Assembly (NCBI GenBank): GCA_025463925.1
Contig: JAODBK010000091.1
Location: 43,630 to 107,629, forward strand
DNA from: Acidimicrobiales bacterium
Lineage (GTDB): Bacteria > Actinomycetota > Acidimicrobiia > Acidimicrobiales > AC-14
Length of the DNA stretch: 64,000 nt
Reading direction: 5' to 3'
Below the pieces are notes generated by a model. The model was not told the DNA's origin, made no database searches, and was given only the letters and a program-made list of their open reading frames with translations. Numbering within the stretch: position 1 is the first letter of the stretch; every line of letters starts with the position of its first letter. The translations under genes were made by a program, and so were the position numbers. Shown here in pieces: positions 43,355 to 51,145 of this stretch.

Positions 43355-44434
43355 TCAGCCTACCGATCCGTGGTCGGTCAGTGGCCGGTACGTCAGCCGT
43401 CGCCCGTCGACCTGATCGACCATCCGCTGAAGGCGGGCGGTGTCGGACAGCTTGCGGGTGGAGTAGCGGAAATCGAACTCGTCCAAGTACCGCTGAAGGT
43501 GTTCCTTGCTGACGTGGTGGTGGGTGCCGTCGATCGACCGCTTCAGTTGGCTGAAGTAGTTCTCGGCCTGGTTGCTGGTGATGACGTTCCGAGAGACCTG
43601 ACCGTCCTCGCCACGGACCTTCTCCACGCGGACGTACTCGTCCTCGGAGTGGTTCACCGTCTTGTGGCCCGCAAGCTCTTGGGCGACGGCGTTGTAGCCC
43701 TTCCACTCGTCGGTGTGAAGCGTCGTGTTCGGCATGTCCACCTGCTCGGCGATGGCCTTGCGGAGCGTTGCGCCGGTCACGTCGGGAACCACGCGCGAGC
43801 GGGCTTCGCCCGTCTCGGTACTGATGAGGGACAAGACGATGGACTTGTTGCCCTTGGGTCCACGGTTCTGCTTCTCGCGCTGGCCGGGGATGACGCGAAC
43901 CGGCCCGGCACCGCTGCTGCTGACCGGGGCTGGTCGGTCGCCCTTGTGCTTGTTGCGCTCCACGCCACCGATGTAGGTCTCGTCGGCCACTACGACGCCC
44001 GACAACGGTGCCAGCACCGATTCACGCCGCATGGCCTCGCGAAGCCGGTGAAGCATGAACCACGCCGTTTCCGGTGTCACGCCGATCAGCCGCTCGACCT
44101 CACGGCCGCTGATCCCGTTCTTGGCCGACGAGACCAGCACCATGACAGTGAGCCAGTCGGTGAGCTTGATCTTCGTTCCCTGAAAGATCGTGTCGGTGAG
44201 CACCGAGAACTGCTTGCGGCACTTGGCGCACTTCCAGACGCGGCGGACGGACCGCTTCCCGTGCGGCCCGCTCACGCGGCCAGCGGGGTCCTTCGGCGTG
44301 AGGAAGTACGCCTTGTCGTGCCCGCAATGCGAGCAGATGGGGCCGGTGGGCCAACGGAGTTCTTCCAGCAGCTCGTAAGCCGCTTCCTCGTCGTCCCCGA
44401 CCCGCTTCCTGAGTTCTGCCAGCGTGAGTTTCAC
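43355..44434 (-). CDS. IS1595-family (ISXO2-like) DDE transposase
   Basis: A 359-residue transposase. An N-terminal zinc ribbon has CSHC (34-37) and CAKC (69-72). The DDE-type domain follows with [10 protein letters not shown] (Asp151), [10 protein letters not shown] (Asp242), and [20 protein letters not shown] (Glu291), then the [17 protein letters not shown] block. All are typical of ISXO2-like transposases. The GTG at 44434 is the first start inside the element and lies 23 bp from the right terminal repeat. The frame remains open beyond the element, which is chance. Confidence 0.92.
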   Translation of the reverse strand: MKLTLAELRKRVGDDEEAAYELLEELRWPTGPICSHCGHDKAYFLTPKDPAGRVSGPHGKRSVRRVWKCAKCRKQFSVLTDTIFQGTKIKLTDWLTVMVLVSSAKNGISGREVERLIGVTPETAWFMLHRLREAMRRESVLAPLSGVVVADETYIGGVERNKHKGDRPAPVSSSGAGPVRVIPGQREKQNRGPKGNKSIVLSLISTETGEARSRVVPDVTGATLRKAIAEQVDMPNTTLHTDEWKGYNAVAQELAGHKTVNHSEDEYVRVEKVRGEDGQVSRNVITSNQAENYFSQLKRSIDGTHHHVSKEHLQRYLDEFDFRYSTRKLSDTARLQRMVDQVDGRRLTYRPLTDHGSVG

Positions 44435-44457
44435 GAACCCACCGTCGCACGAATGAT

Positions 44458-44482
44458 TGGGTTCGTCAACCCGCTCATCACC
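44458..44482. repeat. Right terminal inverted repeat of the IS
   Basis: Read on the minus strand it begins GGTGATGAGCGGGTTGACG and matches the left end at 22 of 25 positions. Confidence 0.85.
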
Positions 44483-44490
44483 CCACGGCT
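44483..44490. repeat. Target-site duplication, right
   Basis: CCACGGCT, identical to 42402-42409. Confidence 0.75.
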
Positions 44491-44521
44491 GACATCTCAA
44501 GCACTTTCGTTGTATTCCCTG

Positions 44522-44551
44522 TTGATCGCCACCGCCGGGCGCGGATAGGGT
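44522..44551 (+). promoter_or_regulatory. Promoter upstream of the M23 peptidase leader
   Basis: TTGATC (44522-44527) and TAGGGT (44546-44551) are separated by 18 bp. No start codon lies within 10 bases, unlike the leaderless genes of this window, so a leader RNA of about 215 nt is expected before the TTG at 44773. Confidence 0.55.
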
Positions 44552-44557
44552 GGCCGC

Positions 44558-44627
44558 CGGGCCCGAGGAGCGGAGCCGGTCAGTCGTTCGGGGAAGTGCG
44601 ACTGCCCGGCAAGGTTCCTCGGGCCCG
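44558..44627 (+). ncRNA. Structured 5' leader element of unassigned class
   Basis: A perfect 12-bp outer stem pairs CGGGCCCGAGGA (44558-44569) with TCCTCGGGCCCG (44616-44627). Inside, after a symmetric 5-by-5 internal loop (GCGGA and AAGGT), a second helix pairs GCCGG with CCGGC and CAGTCG with CGACTG, closed by a 12-base loop TTCGGGGAAGTG. There is no U-tract, so a simple terminator is unlikely. It does not match the cyclic di-AMP, cyclic di-GMP, SRP or other classes that I recall. A cis-regulatory RNA for the peptidase gene is inferred. Confidence 0.5.
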
Positions 44628-44772
44628 CCTGTCGAACCTGCACTGCGATCCCGCGCCGCGATCCTCGGGGCTCGGGGTCCCCCGCCCAATTGCGGGGATC
44701 GGTGAGACTCGTTTACGGTTCGCCGCTGACCTTCTTCTCCGGGGCCGCAACGGTGGGGGCCCGGCACACCCA

Positions 44773-45909
44773 TTGAAGACAAGGCTCGCACTTCTCGCGC
44801 TGGTGGCCACCTTGGTGGTCGCAATGGCAGCTCCTGCGGGGGCCGATTCGGTCTCGCAGCTGCGCGCCAAGCGTGATGCCACGCGCAACAAGCGGGCCGC
44901 GCTCGCCTCGAAGCTCGATTCGTTGAAGGCGTCGGACGCGCAGCTGGCCACCGCGCTGGACGACCTCAACGGGGCTGTTGCCAGCCAGTCGTCGCGCGCC
45001 GAGGCAGCGTCCCAGGCCGCGATCGCGGCGCAGACGCAGCTCAGCGCGGCGGAGTCGCAGCTCAATGCGACGGAAGCCAGGCTCGCCGGGCTGCACTCCC
45101 AACTCTCGGAACGGGCGATCGGCGCGTACATGCAGCCGGGCGGCGACCTCTGGCTGCAGATGATGCACTCGAAGGACCTCGGTGAGGCCAGCCGCCGGCA
45201 GGCGCTGCTCGACGAGGTCATGGCGTCTGACTCCGACCTGCTCGACCAGTTGCGCGGCCTCAAGAAGGACCTCGACGCCGAGAAGGCGGCGCTGGCCAAG
45301 GCGCGCGACCTCGCGCGTACCCGGCTCCAGGCGCAGACCGACCGGCTGCGCGAGCTGGCGACCAGTCGCAACGCGCAGTCCCGACTGCACAGCGCGTTGA
45401 ACGCGCGGATCGCCGACTACCAGGCCGAGGCGGACGCGCTCTCGAAGAGCGAGAGCAGCATCCAGTCGCTGATCGTCGCCAAGGAGGCGGCCGCCCGAGC
45501 CTCGCGCGGCGGCGGGAGCACGGGTGACGGGCGCATCTCCGGCGCCGGCCTCATCTGGCCGGTGAACGGCCCGGTGACGTCGGGCTTCGGCATGCGCTGG
45601 GGTCGCATGCACCAGGGGATCGACATCGGTGCGAGCTACGGCACGCCGATCCGGGCGGCCAAGGCGGGAGTCGTGATCTTCGCCGGGCAGATGAGCGGCT
45701 ACGGCAATGTCATCATCATCGATCACGGCGGCGGCTTCTCCACGCTGTACGCGCACCAGAGCCAACTCGGCGTCTCCGACGGCGCGTCGGTCAGCCAGGG
45801 CCAGGTCATCGGATACGTCGGGTCGACGGGCCACTCCACCGGCCCGCACCTCCACTTCGAGACGCGCGTGAACGGCTCGCCGCAGAACCCGCGCAACTAT
45901 CTCCCCTGA
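44773..45909 (+). CDS. Murein hydrolase-type M23 (LytM) peptidase with coiled coil
   Basis: Secreted cell-wall protein of 378 residues. The TTG at 44773 was chosen because it places a normal signal peptide at the N-terminus ([20 protein letters not shown], cleaved after the AGA near residue 24). A coiled-coil region (about 25-230) resembles EnvC/PcsB-type activators. The C-terminal M23 domain has [23 protein letters not shown] and THxHFE-like GPHLHFE, so the zinc site looks complete. It may cleave peptidoglycan cross-bridges or activate amidases. A structured leader and a small upstream frame ending at the TTG suggest post-transcriptional control. Confidence 0.85.
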   Translation: MKTRLALLALVATLVVAMAAPAGADSVSQLRAKRDATRNKRAALASKLDSLKASDAQLATALDDLNGAVASQSSRAEAASQAAIAAQTQLSAAESQLNATEARLAGLHSQLSERAIGAYMQPGGDLWLQMMHSKDLGEASRRQALLDEVMASDSDLLDQLRGLKKDLDAEKAALAKARDLARTRLQAQTDRLRELATSRNAQSRLHSALNARIADYQAEADALSKSESSIQSLIVAKEAAARASRGGGSTGDGRISGAGLIWPVNGPVTSGFGMRWGRMHQGIDIGASYGTPIRAAKAGVVIFAGQMSGYGNVIIIDHGGGFSTLYAHQSQLGVSDGASVSQGQVIGYVGSTGHSTGPHLHFETRVNGSPQNPRNYLP

Positions 45910-46697
45910 CGAAGCTCACCATCGTCGGCGGCGGGAAGATGGGTGAAGCCCTGCTCGCCGGCCTGCTCGCGGCGACGTGGGCCGAGCCCGGCGACTTTGC
46001 CGTCGTGGAACCGATCGCGGCGCGACGGCGACAGCTCACCAAGGCCCATCCGGGCGTCGCCGTCGGCGCCGACCCGCCCGCGACCGAGGGCGCGGTGATC
46101 GCGGTGAAGCCGGGCGACGTCGAACCCGCGTGCCGAGCCGTGGGCGACGCCGGTGTCAGGCGCGTGCTGTCGATCGCGGCCGGTGTTCCGACATCGGCGC
46201 TCGAAGGATGGCTCCCCGCGGGAACACCAGTGGTCCGCGCCATGCCGAACACCCCGGCACTCGTCGGCGCCGGCGCGGCCGCGATCGCCGCCGGTTCGAC
46301 GGCCGATGACGCCGACATGCGTTGGGCGGAATCGGTGCTGTCGGCGGTCGGCATCGTCGAGCGGGTGCCCGAGCCGTTGCTCGACGCGGTCACGGGCCTG
46401 TCGGGGTCGGGGCCGGCGTACGTCTTCCTCGTCGCCGAGGCGCTCATCGAGGCCGGCGTGCTCAACGGCCTGCCCCGGCCGACGAGCGTCGCCCTCGTCA
46501 CCCAGACCCTGCTCGGATCGGCCCGGTTGCTGGCCGAGAGCGGCGACGGGCCGGAGGCGCTGCGGGCCGCGGTCACCTCGCCGGGCGGCACGACCGCCGC
46601 CGGGCTGCGGGCCCTCGAGGACCGAGCGGTCCGGTCGGCGTTCCTCGAGGCGGTCGCGGCGGCCACGGAACGATCCCGACAACTCGGCCAGCCCTGA
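45906..46697 (+). CDS. proC: Pyrroline-5-carboxylate reductase
   Basis: Last step of proline synthesis, reducing pyrroline-5-carboxylate with NAD(P)H. The protein has the Rossmann motif [24 protein letters not shown], and the SGSGPAYVF and [11 protein letters not shown] signatures. The first in-frame ATG (45939) lies within the nucleotide-binding loop and would cut it, and no upstream ATG, GTG or TTG precedes the loop. A CTG at 45906, overlapping the M23 stop as CTGA, restores a normal N-terminus (263 residues) and is the likely start. In M. tuberculosis proC is also followed by a small HTH gene. Confidence 0.9.
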   Translation: MTKLTIVGGGKMGEALLAGLLAATWAEPGDFAVVEPIAARRRQLTKAHPGVAVGADPPATEGAVIAVKPGDVEPACRAVGDAGVRRVLSIAAGVPTSALEGWLPAGTPVVRAMPNTPALVGAGAAAIAAGSTADDADMRWAESVLSAVGIVERVPEPLLDAVTGLSGSGPAYVFLVAEALIEAGVLNGLPRPTSVALVTQTLLGSARLLAESGDGPEALRAAVTSPGGTTAAGLRALEDRAVRSAFLEAVAAATERSRQLGQP

Positions 46698-46710
46698 CGC
46701 TCCCGGGCTT

Positions 46711-46755
46711 TTTCCGGTCACAAGGGTGGGCCCGGCCCGCGTTCGTGACCGGAAA
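46711..46755. repeat. 11-bp inverted repeat upstream of the HTH gene
   Basis: TTTCCGGTCAC (46711-46721) and GTGACCGGAAA (46745-46755) are perfect inverted arms 23 bases apart, 26 bp upstream of the HTH start codon. The spacing suits a two-site operator; a hairpin ending the proC transcript is also possible. Confidence 0.5.
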
Positions 46756-46780
46756 CGCCGCCTCTTTCCCCAGGAGCAAC

Positions 46781-47029
46781 ATGGGCGTACATTGCCGACA
46801 GGGCGGAAGGGGTGATTCCACAGTGGCGCAGTCACATACCGGGGCACATACCGGGGCACGCTTCCTGACGGTGGCCGAGGTCGCGGCGTTGCTGCGCGTC
46901 TCCACCATGACGGTGTACCGGCTGATCAAGGCGGGCGAGCTGGCGTCCGTCCGGGTCGGCAAGTCCTACCGCGTGCGCGAAGACGACGTCGACGCGTACC
47001 TCGCGGCGCGCTACACCGAAGCGGGCTGA
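46781..47029 (+). CDS. Small HTH (excisionase/MerR-like) DNA-binding protein
   Basis: An 82-residue protein with a winged-helix domain of the excisionase/BldC type: FLTVAEVAALLRVSTMTVYR, then KAGELASVRVGKSYRVREDD. Proteins of this type follow proC in other actinobacteria (Rv0500A in M. tuberculosis). ATG 46781 has AGGAG six bases upstream; a GTG at 46823 would give 68 residues. An 11-bp inverted repeat just upstream could be its own operator, which is inference. Confidence 0.88.
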   Translation: MGVHCRQGGRGDSTVAQSHTGAHTGARFLTVAEVAALLRVSTMTVYRLIKAGELASVRVGKSYRVREDDVDAYLAARYTEAG

Positions 47030-47034
47030 GTTCT

Positions 47035-47056
47035 CGGGCCGGGAGAACCCGGCCCG
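47035..47056 (+). terminator. GC-rich hairpin after the HTH gene
   Basis: CGGGCCGGG and CCCGGCCCG form a perfect 9-bp stem with loop AGAA, six bases after the HTH stop. No clear U-tract follows, so termination activity is uncertain, though such hairpins end transcripts in high-GC actinobacteria. Confidence 0.5.
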
Positions 47057-47109
47057 CGGCGCCGGTCGCTTTGCCGTCGCGCGCCGACGACGGGTAAGCC
47101 TGATCACGC

Positions 47110-47931
47110 GTGAGCCCGACCTACGACACGATCAGCTTCCTGTCCGACTACGGGCTGGCCGATGAGTTCGTCGGGGTGGTGAAGGGCGTCATCCGCACCA
47201 TCGCGCCGCACGTCACCGTGATCGACCTCACCCACGAGATCGCCCCCCACGACGTCCGCGCCGGCGCGCTCGCGCTCGCCCGGAGCGTGCAGTACGTGCC
47301 GCCGGGCGTCGTGCTGGCGGTCGTCGACCCCGGCGTCGGTACGGAGCGGCGGGCCGTCGCGGTGGAAGTCGGCGGCGGGTCCGGCGTGCTGGTCGGGCCG
47401 GACAACGGACTGTTGGCGCCCGCGGTCGCGATGTCGGGCGGCGCCGACCGCGCCGTGCAACTCACCGACGCCGCGTACCAGCTGCCGTCGCCGGGACCGA
47501 CGTTCGCCGGTCGCGACGTGTTCGGCCCGGCGGCCGCTCATCTGTGCGCCGGCGTCGACCTCGGCGACCTCGGTCCGGCCATCGACCCGATCACGCTGCT
47601 GCCCGGCATCGTCCCGCTCACCCGAGTGGACGGCGACGATCTGGTGGGCGAGGTGCTGTGGGTCGACCGCTTCGGCAACGCGCAGCTCAACGTCGACCCC
47701 GAGGAGGTGGCCACGATGGGTGACGTGCTCACGCTGCGCTGGTCCGACAAGGCGCGCACCGCGCACCGGGTCGGCACCTACGACGACCTCGGCCCGGGGC
47801 GCATCGGCCTCGTCGTCGACTCCTACGGCCTGCTCTCGGTGGCGCTGGCCCGGGGCTCGGCGTCCGACGAGCTGAAGCTCCACGCCGGCGACGCCGTCAC
47901 CCTCACGCCGGCGGCCGGTGGTGAGCGATGA
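47110..47931 (+). CDS. SAM hydroxide adenosyltransferase (DUF62 family)
   Basis: A 273-residue relative of SAM-dependent chlorinase/fluorinase that hydrolyses S-adenosylmethionine to adenosine and methionine. Blocks recognised are FLSDYGLADEFVG, VIDLTHEIAPHDV, VVDPGVGTERR, GPDNGLLAP and the C-terminal VDRFGNAQLN. The halogenases have a specific inserted loop that I do not see, so hydroxide chemistry is favoured. GTG start at 47110. The small gene that follows overlaps its stop codon. Confidence 0.88.
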   Translation: MSPTYDTISFLSDYGLADEFVGVVKGVIRTIAPHVTVIDLTHEIAPHDVRAGALALARSVQYVPPGVVLAVVDPGVGTERRAVAVEVGGGSGVLVGPDNGLLAPAVAMSGGADRAVQLTDAAYQLPSPGPTFAGRDVFGPAAAHLCAGVDLGDLGPAIDPITLLPGIVPLTRVDGDDLVGEVLWVDRFGNAQLNVDPEEVATMGDVLTLRWSDKARTAHRVGTYDDLGPGRIGLVVDSYGLLSVALARGSASDELKLHAGDAVTLTPAAGGER

Positions 47932-48017
47932 GGCCGGGGACCACGATCGTCCTCGGCCTGCTGCTGCTGGCCATCTTCGCCAGCGCGTTCGTCCAGTTCG
48001 TGATCCTCGGCAAGTAG
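47928..48017 (+). CDS. 29-residue membrane peptide
   Basis: ATG 47928 overlaps the preceding stop (ATGA). The peptide is one hydrophobic helix (VLGLLLLAIFASAFVQFVI) with a short basic N-terminus and GK end. The translational coupling suggests a real gene. Function unknown. Confidence 0.55.
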   Translation: MRPGTTIVLGLLLLAIFASAFVQFVILGK

Positions 48018-48023
48018 CCGGCG

Positions 48024-48401
48024 TCAGAACAGCGCGGTGCAGAGGCGGCTGATCTCGCGCTCGAGCGAGGCCAGGCCCTCGACCTTGCCGAGGCACACGG
48101 CGATGCCGGCGTCGACCGCCTGGCGCTCCAGCTCGGGGTCGATGAAGGCGGTGTACATGATCATCAGCTGGCTCGGCCGCTTCTCGCGGATCGTGCGGGC
48201 GGTGGTGAGCCCGTCCATCCCCGGCATCTTGTAGTCGATCACGACGACATCGGGGTCGGCCGCGTCCAACGTGTCGATCGCCTCGGCGCCACCGGAGGCC
48301 GCACCCACCACTTCGAAGCCGTCCAGCGTGAGCATCGACGTGAGCATGTTGCGGACGTGATCGGTGTCGTCGACGACCATCACCTTGATGGGGGCCGGCA
48401 T
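48024..48401 (-). CDS. Single-domain response regulator
   Basis: A 125-residue receiver protein: VMVVDDTDHVRN at the start, phospho-acceptor aspartate in VVVIDYKMPGMDG, and a C-terminal CLGKVEGLAS lysine. No output domain. ATG 48401 lies nine bases after TACCCT (complement of 48411-48416), so it is probably leaderless and transcribed alone. It converges with the small membrane gene, with six bases between stops. Confidence 0.9.
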   Translation of the reverse strand: MPAPIKVMVVDDTDHVRNMLTSMLTLDGFEVVGAASGGAEAIDTLDAADPDVVVIDYKMPGMDGLTTARTIREKRPSQLMIMYTAFIDPELERQAVDAGIAVCLGKVEGLASLEREISRLCTALF

Positions 48402-48429
48402 CGGAAGTGAAGGGTAGCGCCCGGCACCC

Positions 48430-49242
48430 TCAGACCGTGGCCGCCATGCGGTCACGGGTGAACCGGCGGGCGCCCCGAACGGTGAGCCAGATGGCCAGCA
48501 CCCAGACCCCGGCGCCCACCGCCAAGGCGATCGGGAGGGTGGCGATGAGCAGGCTGACGGTCTGGATGACCGCCAGGAAGATCAGCGGGAGGATGACGGC
48601 GCCGCCGAGCTGGTTGGCCTCCTGGGTGGTGCCGACCCGCGCCGAGACCCGCACCATCACGCCGAGGCCGAGGGTCGCGACCGCCGGGGCGACCCAGAAG
48701 ATCACCACCGCCCAGAGCTTGGTCGGCACGAAGATCCGGTGCATCACCGGCCACGCGGTGATGTTGACCACGACTGCGAAGACGGAGAACCCGATCCACG
48801 ACACCGCCAGCGCCGGCAGGAAGGCCGACAGCACCTTGGCGTAGAAGAGATCCCGCTCGGGCATCGGCACGTGGAGCAGCGTCTCGAGCGTCTTGCGCTC
48901 CTTCTCGCCGGCGAACGCGTCGGCCGCCAGCACGCTGGCGAGCATCAGCGGCACGATCAGGAAGAGCGGCGCGAGCAAGTAGCCGTCCACCAGCAGCACG
49001 AGGTGCTCGCGCTTGGGGTGGGAGAGGATGTCGCGGGTCGCGGCATCCGGGAGCGCCTTCAGCATCGAGCCGATGTCGACCGACTGCTGCGACACCGCGG
49101 CCAGTGAGATGAGCAGCGGCAGGACGAGCAGCAGCAGCGTGGGCACGAGCAGCATCGGCAGGATCACGCCCTTGGACCGGCGGACCGCCGTCATGTCCTT
49201 GCGCATGATGGCGCGCATGGCGTGCACGCGTGTGTTCGTCAC
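48430..49242 (-). CDS. ABC-2 type transporter permease (NatB-like)
   Basis: A 270-residue membrane protein with six predicted helices and a soluble loop of about 60 residues after the first (SVDIGSMLKALPDAATRD). FAGEKERKTLETLLHVPM is the family signature of NatB-like exporters. It pairs with the ATPase directly upstream: the GTG at 49242 overlaps that gene's stop as GTGA. The transported substrate is unknown; sodium export and drug efflux are two possibilities. Confidence 0.85.
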   Translation of the reverse strand: MTNTRVHAMRAIMRKDMTAVRRSKGVILPMLLVPTLLLLVLPLLISLAAVSQQSVDIGSMLKALPDAATRDILSHPKREHLVLLVDGYLLAPLFLIVPLMLASVLAADAFAGEKERKTLETLLHVPMPERDLFYAKVLSAFLPALAVSWIGFSVFAVVVNITAWPVMHRIFVPTKLWAVVIFWVAPAVATLGLGVMVRVSARVGTTQEANQLGGAVILPLIFLAVIQTVSLLIATLPIALAVGAGVWVLAIWLTVRGARRFTRDRMAATV

Positions 49243-50174
49243 GCCAGCCCCTGGATCGCGAAGTACACGTCCTCGACGGTGGCCGGGTGCGGCGCGGCAC
49301 CGAACACCGGCAACCCGAGCTCGACGACGGCCGCCACCAGCGCGGGCACGTCCTCTCGCGTGCCGACGCGCACCAGCGCGCCGTCGGCGGCGTGCTCGGC
49401 CGAGAGCACGCCCTGCACCGTCAGGATCGCGGCGATGGCGCGCTCGTCGGCCGTCACGCCGAAGTCGAGGTCGACCGCGAGCCCTTGCCAGAGCTCGGCC
49501 GCCAGATCGTCGGGCCGGCCGAACGCGCGGAGGCGGCCGTGCTGCAGGACCGCCATGCGATCGGCGATGCGGTTGGCCTCGGCGAGGAAGTGCGTGCAGA
49601 GGATGACCGTGCGACCGCGCTCGCGGGCGAGGCTTGCGATGAGGTCGACGACGTCGCGCGTCGCTTCCGGGTCGAGGCCCGACGTCGGCTCGTCGAGGAA
49701 GAGGACCTCGGGGTCGTGGAGGAGCGCGCGGGCCAGCGCGACGCGCTTGCGTTGGCCGGTCGAGAAGCCCTGGCACCGCCGGTCGGCGTACTCCGCCATC
49801 CCGAAGCGGTCGAGCAGGGCGAGGCCGCGGCGCCGTCCCTCGCTGTTGGTCATCCCGCGGATCTGCGCGACGGCGACGAGGTTCTCCATCGCGGTGAGCC
49901 GGTCGTCGAGGCCGGCCGACTCGGTGAGCACGCCGGTCAGGCGGCGCACGTCGTCCCCCTGCGTCACCGGATCGAGGCCCAGGACGGAGCTGCTGCCCCG
50001 GTCCGGAGCGAGCACGCCGTTCAGCATGCGCACGGTGGTCGTCTTGCCGGCGCCGTTCGGTCCGAGCAGCGCGACGACCTCGCCGGCGGCGACGTCGAAG
50101 GTGAGCTCGTCGACCGCGATGCGATCCTTGAACGATCGCGTCAGGCCCGAGGTCGAGATCGCCGGACCGGTCAT
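49239..50174 (-). CDS. ABC transporter ATP-binding protein (NatA/CcmA-like)
   Basis: A 311-residue ATPase with Walker A GPNGAGKTT, ABC signature FSTGQRKRVALARAL, Walker B VLFLDEPTSGLD and the switch histidine in ILCTHFLAEA. The C-terminal 90 residues form the accessory domain common in exporter ATPases. ATG 50174. It forms a two-gene exporter operon with the permease. Confidence 0.92.
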   Translation of the reverse strand: MTGPAISTSGLTRSFKDRIAVDELTFDVAAGEVVALLGPNGAGKTTTVRMLNGVLAPDRGSSSVLGLDPVTQGDDVRRLTGVLTESAGLDDRLTAMENLVAVAQIRGMTNSEGRRRGLALLDRFGMAEYADRRCQGFSTGQRKRVALARALLHDPEVLFLDEPTSGLDPEATRDVVDLIASLARERGRTVILCTHFLAEANRIADRMAVLQHGRLRAFGRPDDLAAELWQGLAVDLDFGVTADERAIAAILTVQGVLSAEHAADGALVRVGTREDVPALVAAVVELGLPVFGAAPHPATVEDVYFAIQGLA

Positions 50175-50220
50175 TCCGACCAGTGTGCCCGGCCGGGCCG
50201 CGCTCGGCGGGACCCGCGGA

Positions 50221-50940
50221 TCAGCTGGACTGCTGGTCGAGCGCGCGCAGCTGGCTCATGACGATTGCCAACTGGCGAGAGGGGACCGGCGCGGCTGCGG
50301 CTGCGGGCGCCGGTGTCGAGACGGCAGCGACCACGGCCGGCGGGCTGGTGACCGCGGGGCCGTTGGCGACGGGAACGGTCGCAGGCACGGCTGCCGACCT
50401 GGCCGCGACCGGCTGGGCGGCCACCGGGTACATGGGCCGCGGCGCAGCTGCCGGCCGGGGCGCGGGCGCCGGGGCCGGGGCGGCGGCGGTGTCCTGGAAG
50501 GTCCGCATGAAGTCGACGGTGACGAACAGGGTGCTGCCCGAGTAGGTGACGGCGATGCCGACCTCACGGAAGTCCGGGCTCACGATGTTGGCGTAGTGGT
50601 GCGCCGAGTTCAGGAACGCCTGCTCGATGGCGTCGACCGAACCGCCCATGCCGACGTTCTCACCCAGGTTCTGCCAGTTGCTCGGCGCCTGGGCCGCGAG
50701 GTTGGGGTTGTGCGAGATGGTGCCGGCCGCGGCCATGTGGTCGGACCAGCCCTGGGCGATGCCGACCAGGGTCCCGTTCACGGTCAGCGCCGGGAGGCCG
50801 TGCTGGGCACGCGTCTGGTTGGTGAGGGCGACGAACCGGGAGGCGTCGGTGGCGGCGCTGGCGCCGGCCGGTGATGCCAGGGCCGAGAATGCGGTCAAGG
50901 TCACCGTCACACTCAGCAAGAGCCCGCAGATCTTGCGCAT
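50221..50940 (-). CDS. Secreted CAP (SCP/PR1) domain protein
   Basis: A 239-residue secreted protein. The first 29 residues are a signal peptide (LLLSVTVTLTAFSALASP). The CAP domain (about 30-155) has ALTNQTRAQHGLPAL and the GENVGMG and SAHHYANI blocks with candidate zinc histidines. A long Pro/Ala-rich tail follows and is probably in the cell wall. ATG 50940 has GAAAGGAA upstream. The 5' leader is a cyclic di-GMP-I riboswitch, so expression should follow the second messenger. Confidence 0.88.
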   Translation of the reverse strand: MRKICGLLLSVTVTLTAFSALASPAGASAATDASRFVALTNQTRAQHGLPALTVNGTLVGIAQGWSDHMAAAGTISHNPNLAAQAPSNWQNLGENVGMGGSVDAIEQAFLNSAHHYANIVSPDFREVGIAVTYSGSTLFVTVDFMRTFQDTAAAPAPAPAPRPAAAPRPMYPVAAQPVAARSAAVPATVPVANGPAVTSPPAVVAAVSTPAPAAAAAPVPSRQLAIVMSQLRALDQQSS

Positions 50941-50951
50941 TTCGTTCCTTT

Positions 50952-51034
50952 CGGCGGCCCGGCCACCTTGGGAAGCTGCGCTTCCGTTAGGTCCGTGGCT
51001 TTGCGTCGCCCGGGTTTCCCCGGGGTTGCCGTTG
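50952..51034 (-). promoter_or_regulatory. Cyclic di-GMP class I (GEMM-I) riboswitch
   Basis: On the minus strand the leader carries the GEMM-I hallmarks: the P1b hairpin CCCGGG-GAAA-CCCGGG (51009-51024), whose GAAA loop is the docking tetraloop, followed by GACGCAAAGCCACGGACCTA, which matches the conserved GGGACGCAAAGCC block. A second stem (GGAAGCGCAGCTTCC) and a closing GGTGGCCGGGCCGCCG come next. It ends 12 bases before the CAP gene start, so control is probably at translation or termination. Confidence 0.85.
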
Positions 51035-51145
51035 TCGAGGTACGAATGAGGTATCGGGCTCCGAAGGACTGGCCTTGAGTGATTCTTTCGGGCCAGTCGC
51101 GGATGGCCCGTCCGGGTCACCGAGCGTGGTCAGTACCGTGTGCCG

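Larger units (their letters stand above)
42410..44482. mobile_element. IS1595-family insertion element with passenger gene
   Basis: About 2.07 kb flanked by 8-bp direct repeats CCACGGCT (42402-42409 and 44483-44490). The terminal inverted repeats are 25 bp with three mismatches and share the core GAGCGGGTTGACGAACCCA. Inside are an ISXO2-like transposase on the minus strand and an unrelated membrane-protein gene on the plus strand. The 8-bp duplication, N-terminal zinc ribbon and DDE domain fit the IS1595 family, which is known to carry passengers. The element appears complete and recent. Confidence 0.88.

Noticed and set aside
44558..44640. SRP RNA
   Set aside because: The GGTCAG and GGGGAAGT pieces resemble parts of the SRP loop, but the conserved GGAA tetraloop and AGCAGCC segment are missing.
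44552..44772. Cyclic di-AMP (ydaO) riboswitch
   Set aside because: The conserved blocks I recall for this class are not present, so the leader is left unassigned.
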